From Acholoe squamosa (lineage: Eukaryota; Annelida; Polychaeta; Phyllodocida; Polynoidae), in assembly GCA_949317995.1 (NCBI GenBank), contig OX439043.1, forward strand, positions 124,001 through 188,000: a stretch of 64,000 nt of DNA, written 5' to 3'. The notes below the pieces were generated by a model. That model made no database searches, was not told the DNA's origin, and saw nothing but the letters and a program-made list of their open reading frames with translations. Below are positions 47,896 through 58,908 of this stretch, one piece after another (position 1 is the first letter of the stretch; each line of letters begins with the position of its first letter). Position numbers and translations under genes: made by a program.

Positions 47896-50800
47896 TTGGC
47901 CGAAAGCCTCGGGAAACCCGAAGCGGATCCCCCCAGCCCTGGGCTAGAGGGATTCGAAGAGGATGATTACACATCCCAGCATCTGTTGTTAGACTGGAAA
48001 CCCGGTCAACAACAAATGTTTAATCAGGAGGGTGTACGAAATATTTTTTCTACACCCGACCTTAGGGACAATGCCACCAGAGATGGCATCGTAAAATTGT
48101 ATCCGGCTACACCCCAGACAGGAGTACCGGATACCGGATTGTTCAGGGGAGTGTTAAGACCCCCAACTTTAGACTTGAGCGATTGGTCCCAAGTTATAAC
48201 TAGCAGACGCCAGCTAGGTCCTATGGTACCAACAGGCTCGGCTAGCGGCTTGGGTACACCAATTGCACAAAGCCCTATGCAGCGTACTGCAACCCCCCAG
48301 GGTTCAGCACCCGGTGGTGGAACCGAAGTAGCCCCACTAATGACATCGTCGGATCATGACAGCGACGATGGTAAAACCAAAAGGGACGCAATAGTCCCAG
48401 ACGCGAAATCAAAAGATAAGCCTAGTGGTACCGGACCGAAAAGCTCGGAAAGGCATCACCTAGGCCGATCTCTAGACGAAGGCTTGTCTGACTCCATGTT
48501 TTACCCTGGAGGCAATCGCAAGTCTATCTACGGACGTCGGATGGGTCCCGGGTATAAAAATACTCAGGCCTATTTGAAAGCCAAGGAACAGGTAGAGTTA
48601 CAGGCAAAGAGGCAACATGAACAATTCATGTTAGCCCAATCCAAAATAGAGGAGGAAGCTAAGTCCCGGATCGGAAAATTACGATCCGTTGAGCAAGAGG
48701 CGATTCTAAAAGAATCCGACCTCAAATATCGTCTATCCTCCGTATCCCATCGGTTGGAGCGGAAGGAAAGAGACGCACAGGAAAAAGAAAAGAGGCTGGC
48801 TGAGTTAGAAATCGAGGAAGCCAACAAACTTAGAGCAATCGACAAGGCTAGAGCCGAGGAGGTTGCTAAGGCTCGGGATGTAAATAAATTACAAACTGAG
48901 TTGCACGCAATGGAGGAGAAGCTTAAGAAACTTCAACTCCGGAAAGCTGAGACAGAAGCCAAGATGGTCTCGGAACAAGCCGAGATCAGGAAGGAGACTA
49001 CTGAATATAACAGGTCTCAGAAAGAGAAGGGTGAAAAGTACCGCCTACTTAAGGATACTTTTAAGCGAGAGGCAATGATTGCCCAAGAAGAAAGAAACCG
49101 AGCTGTGGCTGAAAATGAAAAGATTCGATCCGAAATCTTGGCAGAAAACGCACAGCTTAGGGAGGAACAGCGAAACCTGACTACAGACGTAGCTACCCTC
49201 ACAATAAATAAGTCCGCTATGGAGAGTTATTTACAGGAGCAAGAGGAAACACATGCCCCTCCGGCGAGTAGGGTGACAAACCCGAACTCGACGTTCGTGA
49301 AACAGGGCGACCCGGTCTCCTGTTCTACACCGAAGAATCCGCAGTATAATCCTTTTGTAAATGATAATGCTTCGCGGAACGTAGATCAAGGGGGTGTTTA
49401 CATCAGAACCCAGGATAAGCACGGCCGAACTAGTAGAGTCCGGATAAGTGAGGTGCCCATAGTCCACAACCTGGACCCGGACTATACCCCTAGAGAGGCT
49501 TCCGACAGTAGTGCGGAGACCAGTGGGTTCCACATTCATGTGGATCCTAGTAACGACCCGGGGCTGGGTGCTGGTAATGACAACACCCAACCGAATCCAT
49601 CAAACGATGGCGGCCAGTCAACGGGAAACCAGCCATCCGATGGCGGGTACCAAGGCGCGCAAGGGGGGGGCACTGCTTCGGGTGCCACAAGCTATAGTGG
49701 TACCTCGGGTACCGGCCCCAACCAAGGTAGTGTGAGTTATACGAACCACGGTGGTACACAGTGGACGTATACTCAACCTCCACCACCGCCTCCACCTGGC
49801 AATTCGAGCTTCGGTGGTATAGGGGGCAACCGGACCTTGAATGAAACCAAGGCGATTGAATGGAGCAAACAGCAATGCACTAGATTGATGTACGCTCCCA
49901 ATTCTGCCCGAAGGGTAGCCGTTATCCCTAAAGAATATGACGGTACTCGACCATGGAAAGAGTGGTTTGAAGATTTCATCGATGTGATGAACTGTAATGG
50001 ATGGACCCCATACGAGGCCAAGCCACATCTGGTGAGATGTCTGAAAGGCGGGCCGGGTCGCATGGCTGTAGAGCAATGGCGAACCTGGTACGGCCTCGTT
50101 GGGAGTTTTGAGCAGTTAGTAGAAACTGCTAGTGGACTGTTATGCAATATGGTCAAGGAAGACCCGATGGTCCGTTTTAAGAAACGCACACAGAAGCCGA
50201 ATGAAGCTTTCAGAGCATACGGTATGGAGCTCCATGCCCTGCTAAGTAAGGCCAGACCCGGTACTGAAAACCAGGACTGGTATATGGACGATTTGATCAC
50301 TCAATTCGTCAAGGGTCTAAGAGACCGAGATGAACAAATAGCAGCGAAGGATGCCTGGAAGGAGGGCATAACACTACACGGCATATTTAATGGTATAGAT
50401 ATGGCCGTGAAGAAGCGAGCTATGTTAGCTGGGGACATACCTAATGCCAGCGGCTTGGTACCCCTGGCATCGGTGACCCAGCAGTCGGAGGTCGATACTC
50501 CATCAGACGACTTCGAATTGATTGATATCGAACAGGAAGACGGCACCTTCTGTTCGATGCAATTAAGGAAGAATACTTCTGGTAGGAAGTATATTCCCAG
50601 GAAATCTTTCAATAAACAAAGGGACTCTAGACCTTCATCCGAGGTCAAGAGTGACCCGAAGGCTGTCGATAAGGCGGTCAAGTCCATTGTAAGCACTGAT
50701 AAAGCGAAGACTCAGTCCCCGGACATGACCAAACTTCTGGAAGACATGTGTAAGAAAATTACAGATGCCATCCAAGCCAATCGGCAAAGACCCCGGGTGG

Positions 50801-50955
50801 ATCGCCGAACGGTTAAGTGTTTCAGGTGCCAGCGCATGGGACACTACTCATCTGAATGTACCGCTACTAAGCCGGTAATGGCTGCCTTCTATGAAGCCGA
50901 AGACGACGGCGTAGAAAGGGAGAATGCTAGGGATTCCACAGATGTGGAAAACTAG
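47896..50955 (+). CDS. gag: Retrotransposon gag with long coiled coil and zinc knuckle
   Basis: The frame is open across 47896-50955. The first ATG is at 48016 (MFNQEG), giving about 979 residues, long for a Ty3/gypsy gag. In order: a disordered Pro/Ser/Gly region; a strong coiled coil (residues about 230-450 of the open frame) rich in Lys/Glu/Arg; a Gly/Pro-rich linker with a proline run; a retrotransposon capsid-type region near 675-850 (KEWFEDFIDVMNCNGW, LLCNMVKEDPMVRFKK); and one CCHC zinc knuckle (CFRCQRMGHYSSEC) near the C-terminus. It ends in TAG at 50953. Pol is in the -1 frame, so a ribosomal frameshift near the end is likely. Confidence 0.9.
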   Translation: MAESLGKPEADPPSPGLEGFEEDDYTSQHLLLDWKPGQQQMFNQEGVRNIFSTPDLRDNATRDGIVKLYPATPQTGVPDTGLFRGVLRPPTLDLSDWSQVITSRRQLGPMVPTGSASGLGTPIAQSPMQRTATPQGSAPGGGTEVAPLMTSSDHDSDDGKTKRDAIVPDAKSKDKPSGTGPKSSERHHLGRSLDEGLSDSMFYPGGNRKSIYGRRMGPGYKNTQAYLKAKEQVELQAKRQHEQFMLAQSKIEEEAKSRIGKLRSVEQEAILKESDLKYRLSSVSHRLERKERDAQEKEKRLAELEIEEANKLRAIDKARAEEVAKARDVNKLQTELHAMEEKLKKLQLRKAETEAKMVSEQAEIRKETTEYNRSQKEKGEKYRLLKDTFKREAMIAQEERNRAVAENEKIRSEILAENAQLREEQRNLTTDVATLTINKSAMESYLQEQEETHAPPASRVTNPNSTFVKQGDPVSCSTPKNPQYNPFVNDNASRNVDQGGVYIRTQDKHGRTSRVRISEVPIVHNLDPDYTPREASDSSAETSGFHIHVDPSNDPGLGAGNDNTQPNPSNDGGQSTGNQPSDGGYQGAQGGGTASGATSYSGTSGTGPNQGSVSYTNHGGTQWTYTQPPPPPPPGNSSFGGIGGNRTLNETKAIEWSKQQCTRLMYAPNSARRVAVIPKEYDGTRPWKEWFEDFIDVMNCNGWTPYEAKPHLVRCLKGGPGRMAVEQWRTWYGLVGSFEQLVETASGLLCNMVKEDPMVRFKKRTQKPNEAFRAYGMELHALLSKARPGTENQDWYMDDLITQFVKGLRDRDEQIAAKDAWKEGITLHGIFNGIDMAVKKRAMLAGDIPNASGLVPLASVTQQSEVDTPSDDFELIDIEQEDGTFCSMQLRKNTSGRKYIPRKSFNKQRDSRPSSEVKSDPKAVDKAVKSIVSTDKAKTQSPDMTKLLEDMCKKITDAIQANRQRPRVDRRTVKCFRCQRMGHYSSECTATKPVMAAFYEAEDDGVERENARDSTDVEN

Positions 50956-53165
50956 TGGGGGTTGTGTCAACGGCATCTGACATGGCCCCGAGTGGGAACG
51001 AATGCCAAAATGCTACCGGGGGTATCCCGGTGGAAGATTTCGAGTCAATTACACCTGGAGGCCGGGTGGCTGAGGGTGCGCACCCCTGCACCTCGGCCGG
51101 GGCCAGGGACCCTAGTGTTGATATGTGCAGGAGCAATCATATGGAGGCGAGTGGCCACACTAGGGGAGAGGAAGGATGGATCAAAGAGTTGATTCGAGTG
51201 TGTGGGACACGCCTTCCCCCAAGTCATCCGTGTCTGGAATTCCTGAGAGGACTCGGATTGAATCTTGGTGATTCGGGAGACTTTCACCAGTTTACCAGTA
51301 ACCCCTCGCCTTTAGGGGGGAGACGGTGGTATGTACCCATATCTGTGGAAGGCCGGGTGGGGGAATTCTTGGTGGATACTGGAGCTAGTCATTCATGTGT
51401 GTCCAAAAGATTCTTCGATTCGGTGGCCGGCAGCCATGAGAACCTCAAAACGGGGGTAAATGCTTGCACGGCCGACGGAAGCAGCATGCGTACATTTGGT
51501 AGGACGTTTATGCCTATCCATATAGGAGGCAAAGAGTTTGTTCTTTCGCCAACTATAGCAGAGGTTAGTGATGACGGAATCCTCGGATTGGATTTTGCAA
51601 GCTTATACGGGGCCGTCTTGGACCCGAGGGACGGTAGTATGGGTATACGGAGCCCGTATGGCTTGCATGTCCAATGCGTATTGAGACAGGTGTCTTCGGT
51701 CGCAGCAGTGGTACATACGGTGAAGATCCCACCGGGTACCACTTGCGATGTCCTTTGTGGCGGATCCATGGCTCAGAGGAATGAAACTGGAGTCTACGAA
51801 CCCGACACGGTGTATTTGTCAAGCATCGGGTTAGACTCAGTGGATACATTAGTGGCTAATGCAGCTTGGTCCGTGTTACCCATAACTAACCGAAGTGGTT
51901 CAGTGGTTTATTTGAGGCGAGGCGACAGTGTTGGAAGGATGAGTTCGGTAGAACATGTCGCCGAGGCTAAATTTAACAAACCACTAAACCCAGTTAGTCA
52001 GCATCCTATGGATGAAGAATTCCAAAAGCTGATTGATCAGTCAGATTTAAAGAATACGGACGATAAGGATTGCCTAGCGAGACTTCTACAAAAGTACGAA
52101 GGTGCTTTTGGTAGGGAAGGAGGCCCGGTGGGTAGATCCGATAAGGTGTTGCACACCATAGATGTGGGCAACGAGAAACCTTTTAAAATCCCGTATCGTA
52201 GACTTCCCCTTAAAAAGAAGTTAATCTGTGAAGAGCAAATACAAAAACAGTTGGACCTAGGGGTAATCGTGCCCAGCTCGAGTCCCTGGTCCAGCCCTGT
52301 TTGTATGACTACTAAGAAAGACGGTACAATCCGCTTTTGCGTCGACTACCGGAAATTGAACGGTATAACAAAGAAGAACTCGTATCCTTTACCAAGGATA
52401 GACGAGACTTTAGATAGCTTGGGCGGAAACCAATGGTTCTGTACCTTGGATTTACAGTCCGGATATTGGCAAATACCAATGCACCCCAAAGACAAGGAGA
52501 AGACAGCATTCTCCAGTCATATGGGGCTGTTTGAGTATAATGTCCTACCCTTCGGATTGTGTAACGCCCCCGCTACGTTCGAGGCTATGATGGAATCCTT
52601 ACTGAGTGACCTTTTGTGGAAGAAATGCCTGGTTTACTTGGATGATGTGGTCGTGTTCGGCAAGTCATTCAAGGAATGCCTGGCAAATCTGCAATTAGTC
52701 CTCGACCGGATACTATCAAACGGTCTTAAACTTAAACCCAAGAAATGTAATTTGTTTAAGAAAACCATTACATACTTGGGAAGGATCATTACTCCTAACG
52801 GAGTAAGTGCGGATCCGGAAAAATTAGAAGCTGTAGAAAATTGGGAAAGACCCACGAGTGCTAAGGAGGTGAGATCATTTTTAGGATTTTGTTCCTATTA
52901 TCGTGATTTCATACCGAATTACTCTCGTGTCAGCTTCCCCATGCAGTGCTTAGCTCACTGGACCCCGGGTAGGGCACGGGACCCATTCCCATGGACCAGC
53001 GAGCAAGAAGAGTCTTTTAATAAAATAAAAGATTTATTTAGGAATACACCTGTGTTGAAATATCCCACTCCCGAGGGACATTTCATCTTAGACACCGATG
53101 CGAGCAATGATGCGATTGGGGCAGCTCTCTCTCTCAGGTCCAAGAGGGAGTCGAAGTGCCAATAG
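50955..53165 (+). CDS. pol: Retrotransposon pol, protease and reverse transcriptase part
   Basis: This frame overlaps the end of gag in the -1 register and would be reached by frameshifting. An aspartic protease (VDTGASHS, near 51373) is followed by a reverse transcriptase with RFCVDYRKLN and the YLDDVVVF catalytic motif (near 52635). RNase H begins with ILDTDAS (near 53090). The frame stops at 53163-53165, in the middle of RNase H, while the domain continues in another frame from about 53137. A run of CT dinucleotides at about 53125-53136 lies at the break. The reading-frame change probably inactivates this copy, unless it is an assembly artefact. Confidence 0.92.
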   Translation: MGVVSTASDMAPSGNECQNATGGIPVEDFESITPGGRVAEGAHPCTSAGARDPSVDMCRSNHMEASGHTRGEEGWIKELIRVCGTRLPPSHPCLEFLRGLGLNLGDSGDFHQFTSNPSPLGGRRWYVPISVEGRVGEFLVDTGASHSCVSKRFFDSVAGSHENLKTGVNACTADGSSMRTFGRTFMPIHIGGKEFVLSPTIAEVSDDGILGLDFASLYGAVLDPRDGSMGIRSPYGLHVQCVLRQVSSVAAVVHTVKIPPGTTCDVLCGGSMAQRNETGVYEPDTVYLSSIGLDSVDTLVANAAWSVLPITNRSGSVVYLRRGDSVGRMSSVEHVAEAKFNKPLNPVSQHPMDEEFQKLIDQSDLKNTDDKDCLARLLQKYEGAFGREGGPVGRSDKVLHTIDVGNEKPFKIPYRRLPLKKKLICEEQIQKQLDLGVIVPSSSPWSSPVCMTTKKDGTIRFCVDYRKLNGITKKNSYPLPRIDETLDSLGGNQWFCTLDLQSGYWQIPMHPKDKEKTAFSSHMGLFEYNVLPFGLCNAPATFEAMMESLLSDLLWKKCLVYLDDVVVFGKSFKECLANLQLVLDRILSNGLKLKPKKCNLFKKTITYLGRIITPNGVSADPEKLEAVENWERPTSAKEVRSFLGFCSYYRDFIPNYSRVSFPMQCLAHWTPGRARDPFPWTSEQEESFNKIKDLFRNTPVLKYPTPEGHFILDTDASNDAIGAALSLRSKRESKCQ

Positions 53166-55192
53166 CATTTGCTAGCAACACGTTAAGCAAGACACAGCGA
53201 AATTATTGTACCACCAAGCGAGAACTCCTCGCTGTGGTGGTGTATACGAAGAAGTTTAAGCATTTCCTTTGGGGAAGTGACTTTACTTTAAGAACAGACC
53301 ATTCGTCTCTTAGGTGGCTCCTTAACTTTAAAGACGCCGAGGGGATGATTGGACGTTGGTTAGCTCACCTATCCGAATTCGGATTAGAGCATAAACAAAT
53401 AGAGCACCGACCCGGTGCTAAACACATCAATGCGGATGCCTTGTCAAGACGGCCTATCCGAAGGTGCCAAAATGCCATATGTGAAGACTGCGGGGCCCAC
53501 AATGCTGTGGTAGCCGGGTTGGTATTTAATTATACCACCCCCCGTATCCCCTGGGAGGAGGCTGTATGCAGCTATCTCGATTGGTCCCCGGAGACCATCA
53601 AGAAGTTTCAACAGTCAGACCCCACCACTGCGCGCATAATGGAATACCTACGGTCAGGTATTAAACCGGCAAGGCCTCTAGTTTCCCTGGAGGATAGGGA
53701 AGCGAGGCGGTTGCTGGCTCAATGGGCCGAGCTAGAAATCCGAGACGACATACTATGTAGGTGGAAGACAACTCCCACCAACGGTAGGTTGTTGCAAATA
53801 GTGATACCCGCCCCGATGAGGAGGGATATCATGTATTATTGCCATGGCCACCAAACGAGTGGCCATTTCGGTAAGAGAAGGTCGATAGAGCGTCTACAAA
53901 GGCGTTACTACTGGCCCGGTATGAGAGGCGACCTGCTCCGGTGGATCGCCACTTGCCCGGATTGTTGTAAAAACAAACCGGGACCCGGCCTGGGTAAGCA
54001 ACCCTTATCACAGGAATTGTTTGGTGTCAGATTTGCTCGAATAGCGATAGACATCATCAGTGGGATTAAGACGACGCCGCGAGACAATACTTGTATGATG
54101 GTCGTAACTGACTATTATACTAAGTACACTCGGGTGTTCCCCCTTCCCAACCACAAGGCCGCCACATGCGCGGAGGCATTTGTGAAAGGCTGGGTGCTGC
54201 ATTTGGGTGTTCCCCTTATGATGCACAGTGACCAGGGAAGGGAGTTCGAGTCAGAACTTTGGCAGGAAATGTGCCATTACCTAGCCATTTGTAAGACCCG
54301 AACAAACCCGTACCGACCACAGTCGGATGGGCAGGTAGAACGCTTCAATAGAACCCTCATACAAGTACTAAAGCCCCTGGTTAATACCCACCAGGATGAC
54401 TGGGATGAACAGTGCGAGTTTGTAGTACATGCCTACAACAACACTGTCCATTCATCAACTAACTGCACCCCAAACATGCTAGTGTTCGGCGAGGACATCA
54501 TAATGCCCGCCGACTTAGTGTATGGAGTGGTTGGAATAGACCCGGAGGCGCCTTGCACGGTGCTGTTTGTAGAGTCATTAAGGGACCGGTTCAAACAGGC
54601 ATACGAGGCCGTTCGGAAAGAACTGCTGAAGAGTGCGAAGTGGCAGAAGGTGGGCTATGACACCAATGCTAAACGAATTCGTTTTAATGTTGGGGACAAA
54701 GTACTAAGGTACTACGAGCCGCTGGATAAGCTGAAGCTCGTAACGCCTTGGGAAGGTCCATTTAAAATCGTTCGCGTCATCTCCGAGTCCACGGTGATGA
54801 TAGAGGACTGTCTGACGGGTAGGAAATGGAAGACAAATGTCGGAAAACTTCGGCCCTGGAAGGGGCGCGAAGAGGCGGAGAGGGAGTTCGGTTACAAACC
54901 ACCTGTATCTGTCCCTAGTGGACCGAGCGTGGTAGTACCGACGAAACGCCCTAGAGGCCGGCCGAAAAAGACGCCGGGAGACGAGGTTATAGTAAAAAAG
55001 AAGACGAAGGCCAGGAAACGACCTAATCGTAAGAAATGGAAGAAAGTCTCGCTGAGTGAAGGCATTATGTATGGGAAGGGTCCCGCTCTGACTAAGCGAG
55101 ATCCAGAAAAGGCCGTACGTAAAGCCGGGAAAAATAAAATGCTAACCGAAGGCGTTAGACGCAGCCCCCGGTTGAGGTCTGCTGTAACCTAA
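53137..55192 (+). CDS. pol: Retrotransposon pol, RNase H remainder and integrase
   Basis: The frame continues RNase H (PIAFASNTLS, then DHSSLRWLL) and encodes a Ty3/gypsy integrase: an HHCC zinc-binding domain (GHFGKRRS ... CPDCCKNK, near 53860-53975), a DDE core (DIISG, HSDQGREF, VERFNRT) and a GPF-type C-terminal domain (WEGPFKIV). The tail is highly basic with an AT-hook-like RGRPKK and may bind chromatin. It has no ATG of its own at the right place and would need the upstream frame. It ends in TAA at 55190-55192. Confidence 0.9.
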
Positions 55193-55352
55193 CTCAGTAC
55201 ACAACGAGCTGCTGCGTGTTGTCCGCCATAGGCAGGCAACATACGTTCCACGGCCTGAGATGTCGAACGCGCCCTCCCCGGGTGGCTGTATCCCGTGAGT
55301 GGCGGTCGGATTAACCGGTACATTCGCTTTGAAGCGTTGTATACACCGCTAA

Positions 55353-58154
55353 GCTCCAGACGATAGCACTCGGGTAGTCGAGAGGTCCACGACCGAGACC
55401 GACCCAGCTGCCGACATCCCAGAGGCACCTGGCGAGATCTCGGAAGAGGACATCTCGCGCCAGCAGGCTGCTGTAGAGGCAAAGCGAATCGAGCTTGCCA
55501 AGCAGCAGAAGGAGCTCACCGCAGCTCGCCGGGCCCATCGCAAGCAGCAGGCCCAACGAAAAACGGAGATCTCTTCCGACTCTGACTCCCCAGTCAGCGG
55601 AAGGAGGAGCCCTCGGACAGGGGACAGGAGCCGACGCGAGTCGGATTCCAGTCCCGAAGTTCCGGCCCAACCGACTAAGGTTGTGCGCCGGAAGAAGAAG
55701 AATGGAGCGAAAGCGTCTCCGGTAGAGCCCACGCCCCCCACCAAGCCGAGGGGTAAGGGCAAACCGAAGACGCCCGCTCCCGCCACTACAACCACCACGG
55801 TAGCCACCTCGGTTACTGCATCTTCTGCAGCCAGCACGTCGGGTGCAAAGACGAAGTCCCCTACCAAGGCTCCGACTGGTACTACTACCTCCAGCCGAGC
55901 CGGCCGTAGGGGAGCTGACATATACACGGACAGCGAGGAAAGCGAAAGCGATCCAGAGCTGCCCGAGTCTGCCAAATCTGATTTGGAGTCCGTGACAACG
56001 TGGGAAGAAATGACCACGGATGTTCCCAAGGACGACAATCAGAAATGGATGTGGAAGAATGCAGCCGAGGGGTTCAAGGAACGGACTCCCCGCTGCTTCG
56101 CGGACTGTGCTTACGACACAGTCCATTATATGTGTCCGAGCGCCGTCAATAAGGACGGTGACAGCGATGACGAGGAGTGGATGAAGTCCGGCCCCTCGGA
56201 TACGCCAGTAGGCAAGTTCTACCTGATTTGGATTGACCAGCTCAAGTCCAAATTAGGCTCGATCTACAGCTACGAGGCCCGGACGAAAGTCCAGTGGGCA
56301 ATGACCCAATGGGGACCAACCGGCAACCGCCGAAGGTGCCCGTTTGAGTCTTGCCAGCTGTCTCTCACGGGTGAGAAGATGTTCGAGACGAAGCCCCGCT
56401 TCGCTCGACACATTGTCGAATTCCATATGCATCACAAGCCTGTGATGATGTGTGTGCTCGGGGACCGTCCGAGTAAACATTGTGATGGCTCGTTCAGCAC
56501 TCACCGGCGCCGAGACATGGCTCTGCATTTGCAGAAGGCCCATGGCATCGGCCTGGAGAAGACCAGGAAACGAGCCATCAAGTGCTTCAGCGAGCTCCTT
56601 GCAAATTGGTCCGCGCTGAGCATAAAGGAAGTGAAAGAGCAGGCATTCGAGACCGGATTCTGCTCGTGGAAGAGCGGCAACTTGCTGACTTACTTCCAGA
56701 CGAACTCCTCGTCCACAAAATTCGGGATGCCCAGCGAGGTGCACCTGAAGGTAAAAAAGTGGCGAGGAGACGACAAGCGAGAGAAGGCCAAAGCCCGCTC
56801 TAAAGGTCCAAACGGAGGCACAGTCACGACTACTGCTTCCAAGAGGACCCGAGCAGACCGGTCCGTGAGCCCTTCGGGTGGCAAGGACCAGCCCAGACCA
56901 GCCAACCCAGCTGATCGTCGCGAGTCGGGACAACAGGTCTCGGCTCTGGAGATGCCTGGCAACCAGGCCCGCAGGTCGGGTAGCCAGGCGACCGCATCGG
57001 CGACTCCAGCCACCTCCACACCTGCACCCGCGGAACAACGCCCGGGCGAAGCCTCTGGCGGCCAGGATGATGGGGGCGAACTGTTCGCTCCCCCATCCGG
57101 GTATTCTACTTGGTGGGCTGGAGAGGGATCCTCCGGCAAACGCCCCACGTACAGTGAGTACGCGGCGAAGTTCCCTTCAATGGGACCGGCTGGACCCGAG
57201 TCGCAGGTCCTTACCCCCTTGGGCCGGGCCAAAGCTCGTGGTAGGGGCCGCGGTGGGCTGGAGTCCACCCGAGGCTCTCCAGGTGGTGGCCGAGGCCGAG
57301 GAGGCATCACGGTAGAGGGCCCGTCTGCTCCTCCAACAGGCACCCCGCCTGTCTCAGTGGAGGCCCCAGCGCCACCACCAGTGATAGTTCCACCAACGGG
57401 TCCTCGGGTACCCCTAATGGAACTAATCTCCGGTACCCTGTCAGGTCTTCAGGATCCGAACACGTTCGTCGACCACCGCGATGTCCGAACGGTTCAGATC
57501 CAGAATGAGCTGATGGAAGAATGGCAGGCATTGCACCGCCAGAAGTCTGTTGACTACTGGCGTGTGATGACTGAAGCCACCGTCAATCTGGTCTACGAGA
57601 TCCAGAGGCGAGAGGAAGATAAAATCAGAGAGCTGGAAAGGAAGAAGGTCGAGGAGGCCCTCGAGTCCTGCCGGCGAAAACAGAAGGAAGCCGAAAAGCT
57701 TAAAGAGTTTCACGAAGCTGAAAACTCCAGATATATCCATCGATTTAAGGAGGCTGACCTCAAGTTTTTCCTGGCATTCGGGAAACATCTGGAGGAGTGG
57801 GACGGCTTACCGTCGTCTCTCATCTTCGTTCCAGAGATACCCCCGGATGCCCCGCCAGCCCCGGCTACTCCACCGGTCCTGGCCACTCCACCGGTCCCGG
57901 CTGCTCCGCCGATTCCGGCAGCTCTCTTGCTCCCGCCCCCCACTTGGAACCGGGCTGTCCCAACTGCCACGGTTGCTGCACCAGCATCCGAGGCAATGGA
58001 CAGTCCGTCCGCAGTGATGAGGGCCTTGAGCTTGGGGAGCGAGACTCCCAGCGAGGCTTCAGCGGCGCTCTCTATGAGCAGCTGTAGCAGCTCGGCTCCA
58101 TCTGCCTCAGTGGAGCCGGCTGAGAAGATGGACACAGATCCTGAAGATCTTTAA
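55353..58154 (+). CDS. Retrotransposon third ORF with zinc-finger-like motifs
   Basis: This frame is open from a stop at 55350 to 58154 (933 codons) and contains no ATG for more than 600 bases, so it is probably expressed from a spliced or non-ATG start. It begins charged and Arg/Ser/Pro-rich. Two Cys/His clusters resembling C2H2 fingers follow (CPFESC...HIVEFHMHH; CDGSF...HLQKAHG, near 56335-56555), then RGRGRGG-type segments, a Glu/Lys coiled coil near 57600-57720 and a proline/alanine repeat. It occupies the place of env but has no signal peptide or membrane segment. Its role is unknown; nucleic-acid binding is inferred from the fingers and basic parts. Confidence 0.7.
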   Translation, partial: APDDSTRVVERSTTETDPAADIPEAPGEISEEDISRQQAAVEAKRIELAKQQKELTAARRAHRKQQAQRKTEISSDSDSPVSGRRSPRTGDRSRRESDSSPEVPAQPTKVVRRKKKNGAKASPVEPTPPTKPRGKGKPKTPAPATTTTTVATSVTASSAASTSGAKTKSPTKAPTGTTTSSRAGRRGADIYTDSEESESDPELPESAKSDLESVTTWEEMTTDVPKDDNQKWMWKNAAEGFKERTPRCFADCAYDTVHYMCPSAVNKDGDSDDEEWMKSGPSDTPVGKFYLIWIDQLKSKLGSIYSYEARTKVQWAMTQWGPTGNRRRCPFESCQLSLTGEKMFETKPRFARHIVEFHMHHKPVMMCVLGDRPSKHCDGSFSTHRRRDMALHLQKAHGIGLEKTRKRAIKCFSELLANWSALSIKEVKEQAFETGFCSWKSGNLLTYFQTNSSSTKFGMPSEVHLKVKKWRGDDKREKAKARSKGPNGGTVTTTASKRTRADRSVSPSGGKDQPRPANPADRRESGQQVSALEMPGNQARRSGSQATASATPATSTPAPAEQRPGEASGGQDDGGELFAPPSGYSTWWAGEGSSGKRPTYSEYAAKFPSMGPAGPESQVLTPLGRAKARGRGRGGLESTRGSPGGGRGRGGITVEGPSAPPTGTPPVSVEAPAPPPVIVPPTGPRVPLMELISGTLSGLQDPNTFVDHRDVRTVQIQNELMEEWQALHRQKSVDYWRVMTEATVNLVYEIQRREEDKIRELERKKVEEALESCRRKQKEAEKLKEFHEAENSRYIHRFKEADLKFFLAFGKHLEEWDGLPSSLIFVPEIPPDAPPAPATPPVLATPPVPAAPPIPAALLLPPPTWNRAVPTATVAAPASEAMDSPSAVMRALSLGSETPSEASAALSMSSCSSSAPSASVEPAEKMDTDPEDL

Positions 58155-58908
58155 GTGTCCATCTGTTGGTGTCTCCTGGTACCCGAGGGTAAATGCATTT
58201 AATATGCCAGAGGCACTGTTCCTTACGCTGGACTCCTGATACCTGGATCGTAACCTGCAGCGAGGATGGACGCTAACCCGAACACCCAATGGACTACAAC
58301 ATCTAACCGGGTCTCCATCTTCCCATCTTCATCAGGGCACATCATAACAGCAACGTGGTTTGCCACCACACATATGTCGCCGGATGGAGCTGCAGAAACC
58401 AGTCGTTCCAGGTTCGCCGGAAGTCCGGTATATTGTAAGGGTGATCCTGCTACCCTGGTAGGACACCTATATTTCATATTTTGTATAAATCTATTTTTAT
58501 ATCGTATATTATATTCTTGTAAGTAAAAGTCAAAATTTTTTCGGGTTATTTACCCCACCTCGGGTCGGTAAAAACATTGTAAAAATTTTTCAATATCACC
58601 TTACTACACATCGAATATTCTTCGTCGCGTCTCATGTTTAATAATAACACACGTGTAACAGTATCACCATAGGTCGATGGTCCATAAGGGGCCACTTCCT
58701 ATTTTTGTTATTATTTATAAACACTTCGGGTTATATACGATGATGCCTTATTATGTACATATAACTTATAATGCCCCTTAAATGTTCTATATTTAATACG
58801 AACTATGTATATATAGACTTACCTATTTATTTATAACACCACTGTATAAAGTCAACAATAGTTACTTGTTAATTACACACAACCCTAGGTAAAGTCTAGT
58901 GGGGGTGG
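58155..58908 (+). other. Retrotransposon 3' untranslated region and polypurine tract
   Basis: No ORF is supported. It is AT-rich with several TATATA stretches and ends in AGTGGGGGTGGTG (about 58896-58908), a polypurine-type tract directly before the right LTR. Confidence 0.65.

Noticed and set aside
55311-57343. Long minus-strand ORFs opposite the retrotransposon's third ORF
   Set aside because: The region is GC-rich, so antisense frames stay open by chance. Their Arg/Gly/Ser-rich composition and lack of motifs mark them as shadows.
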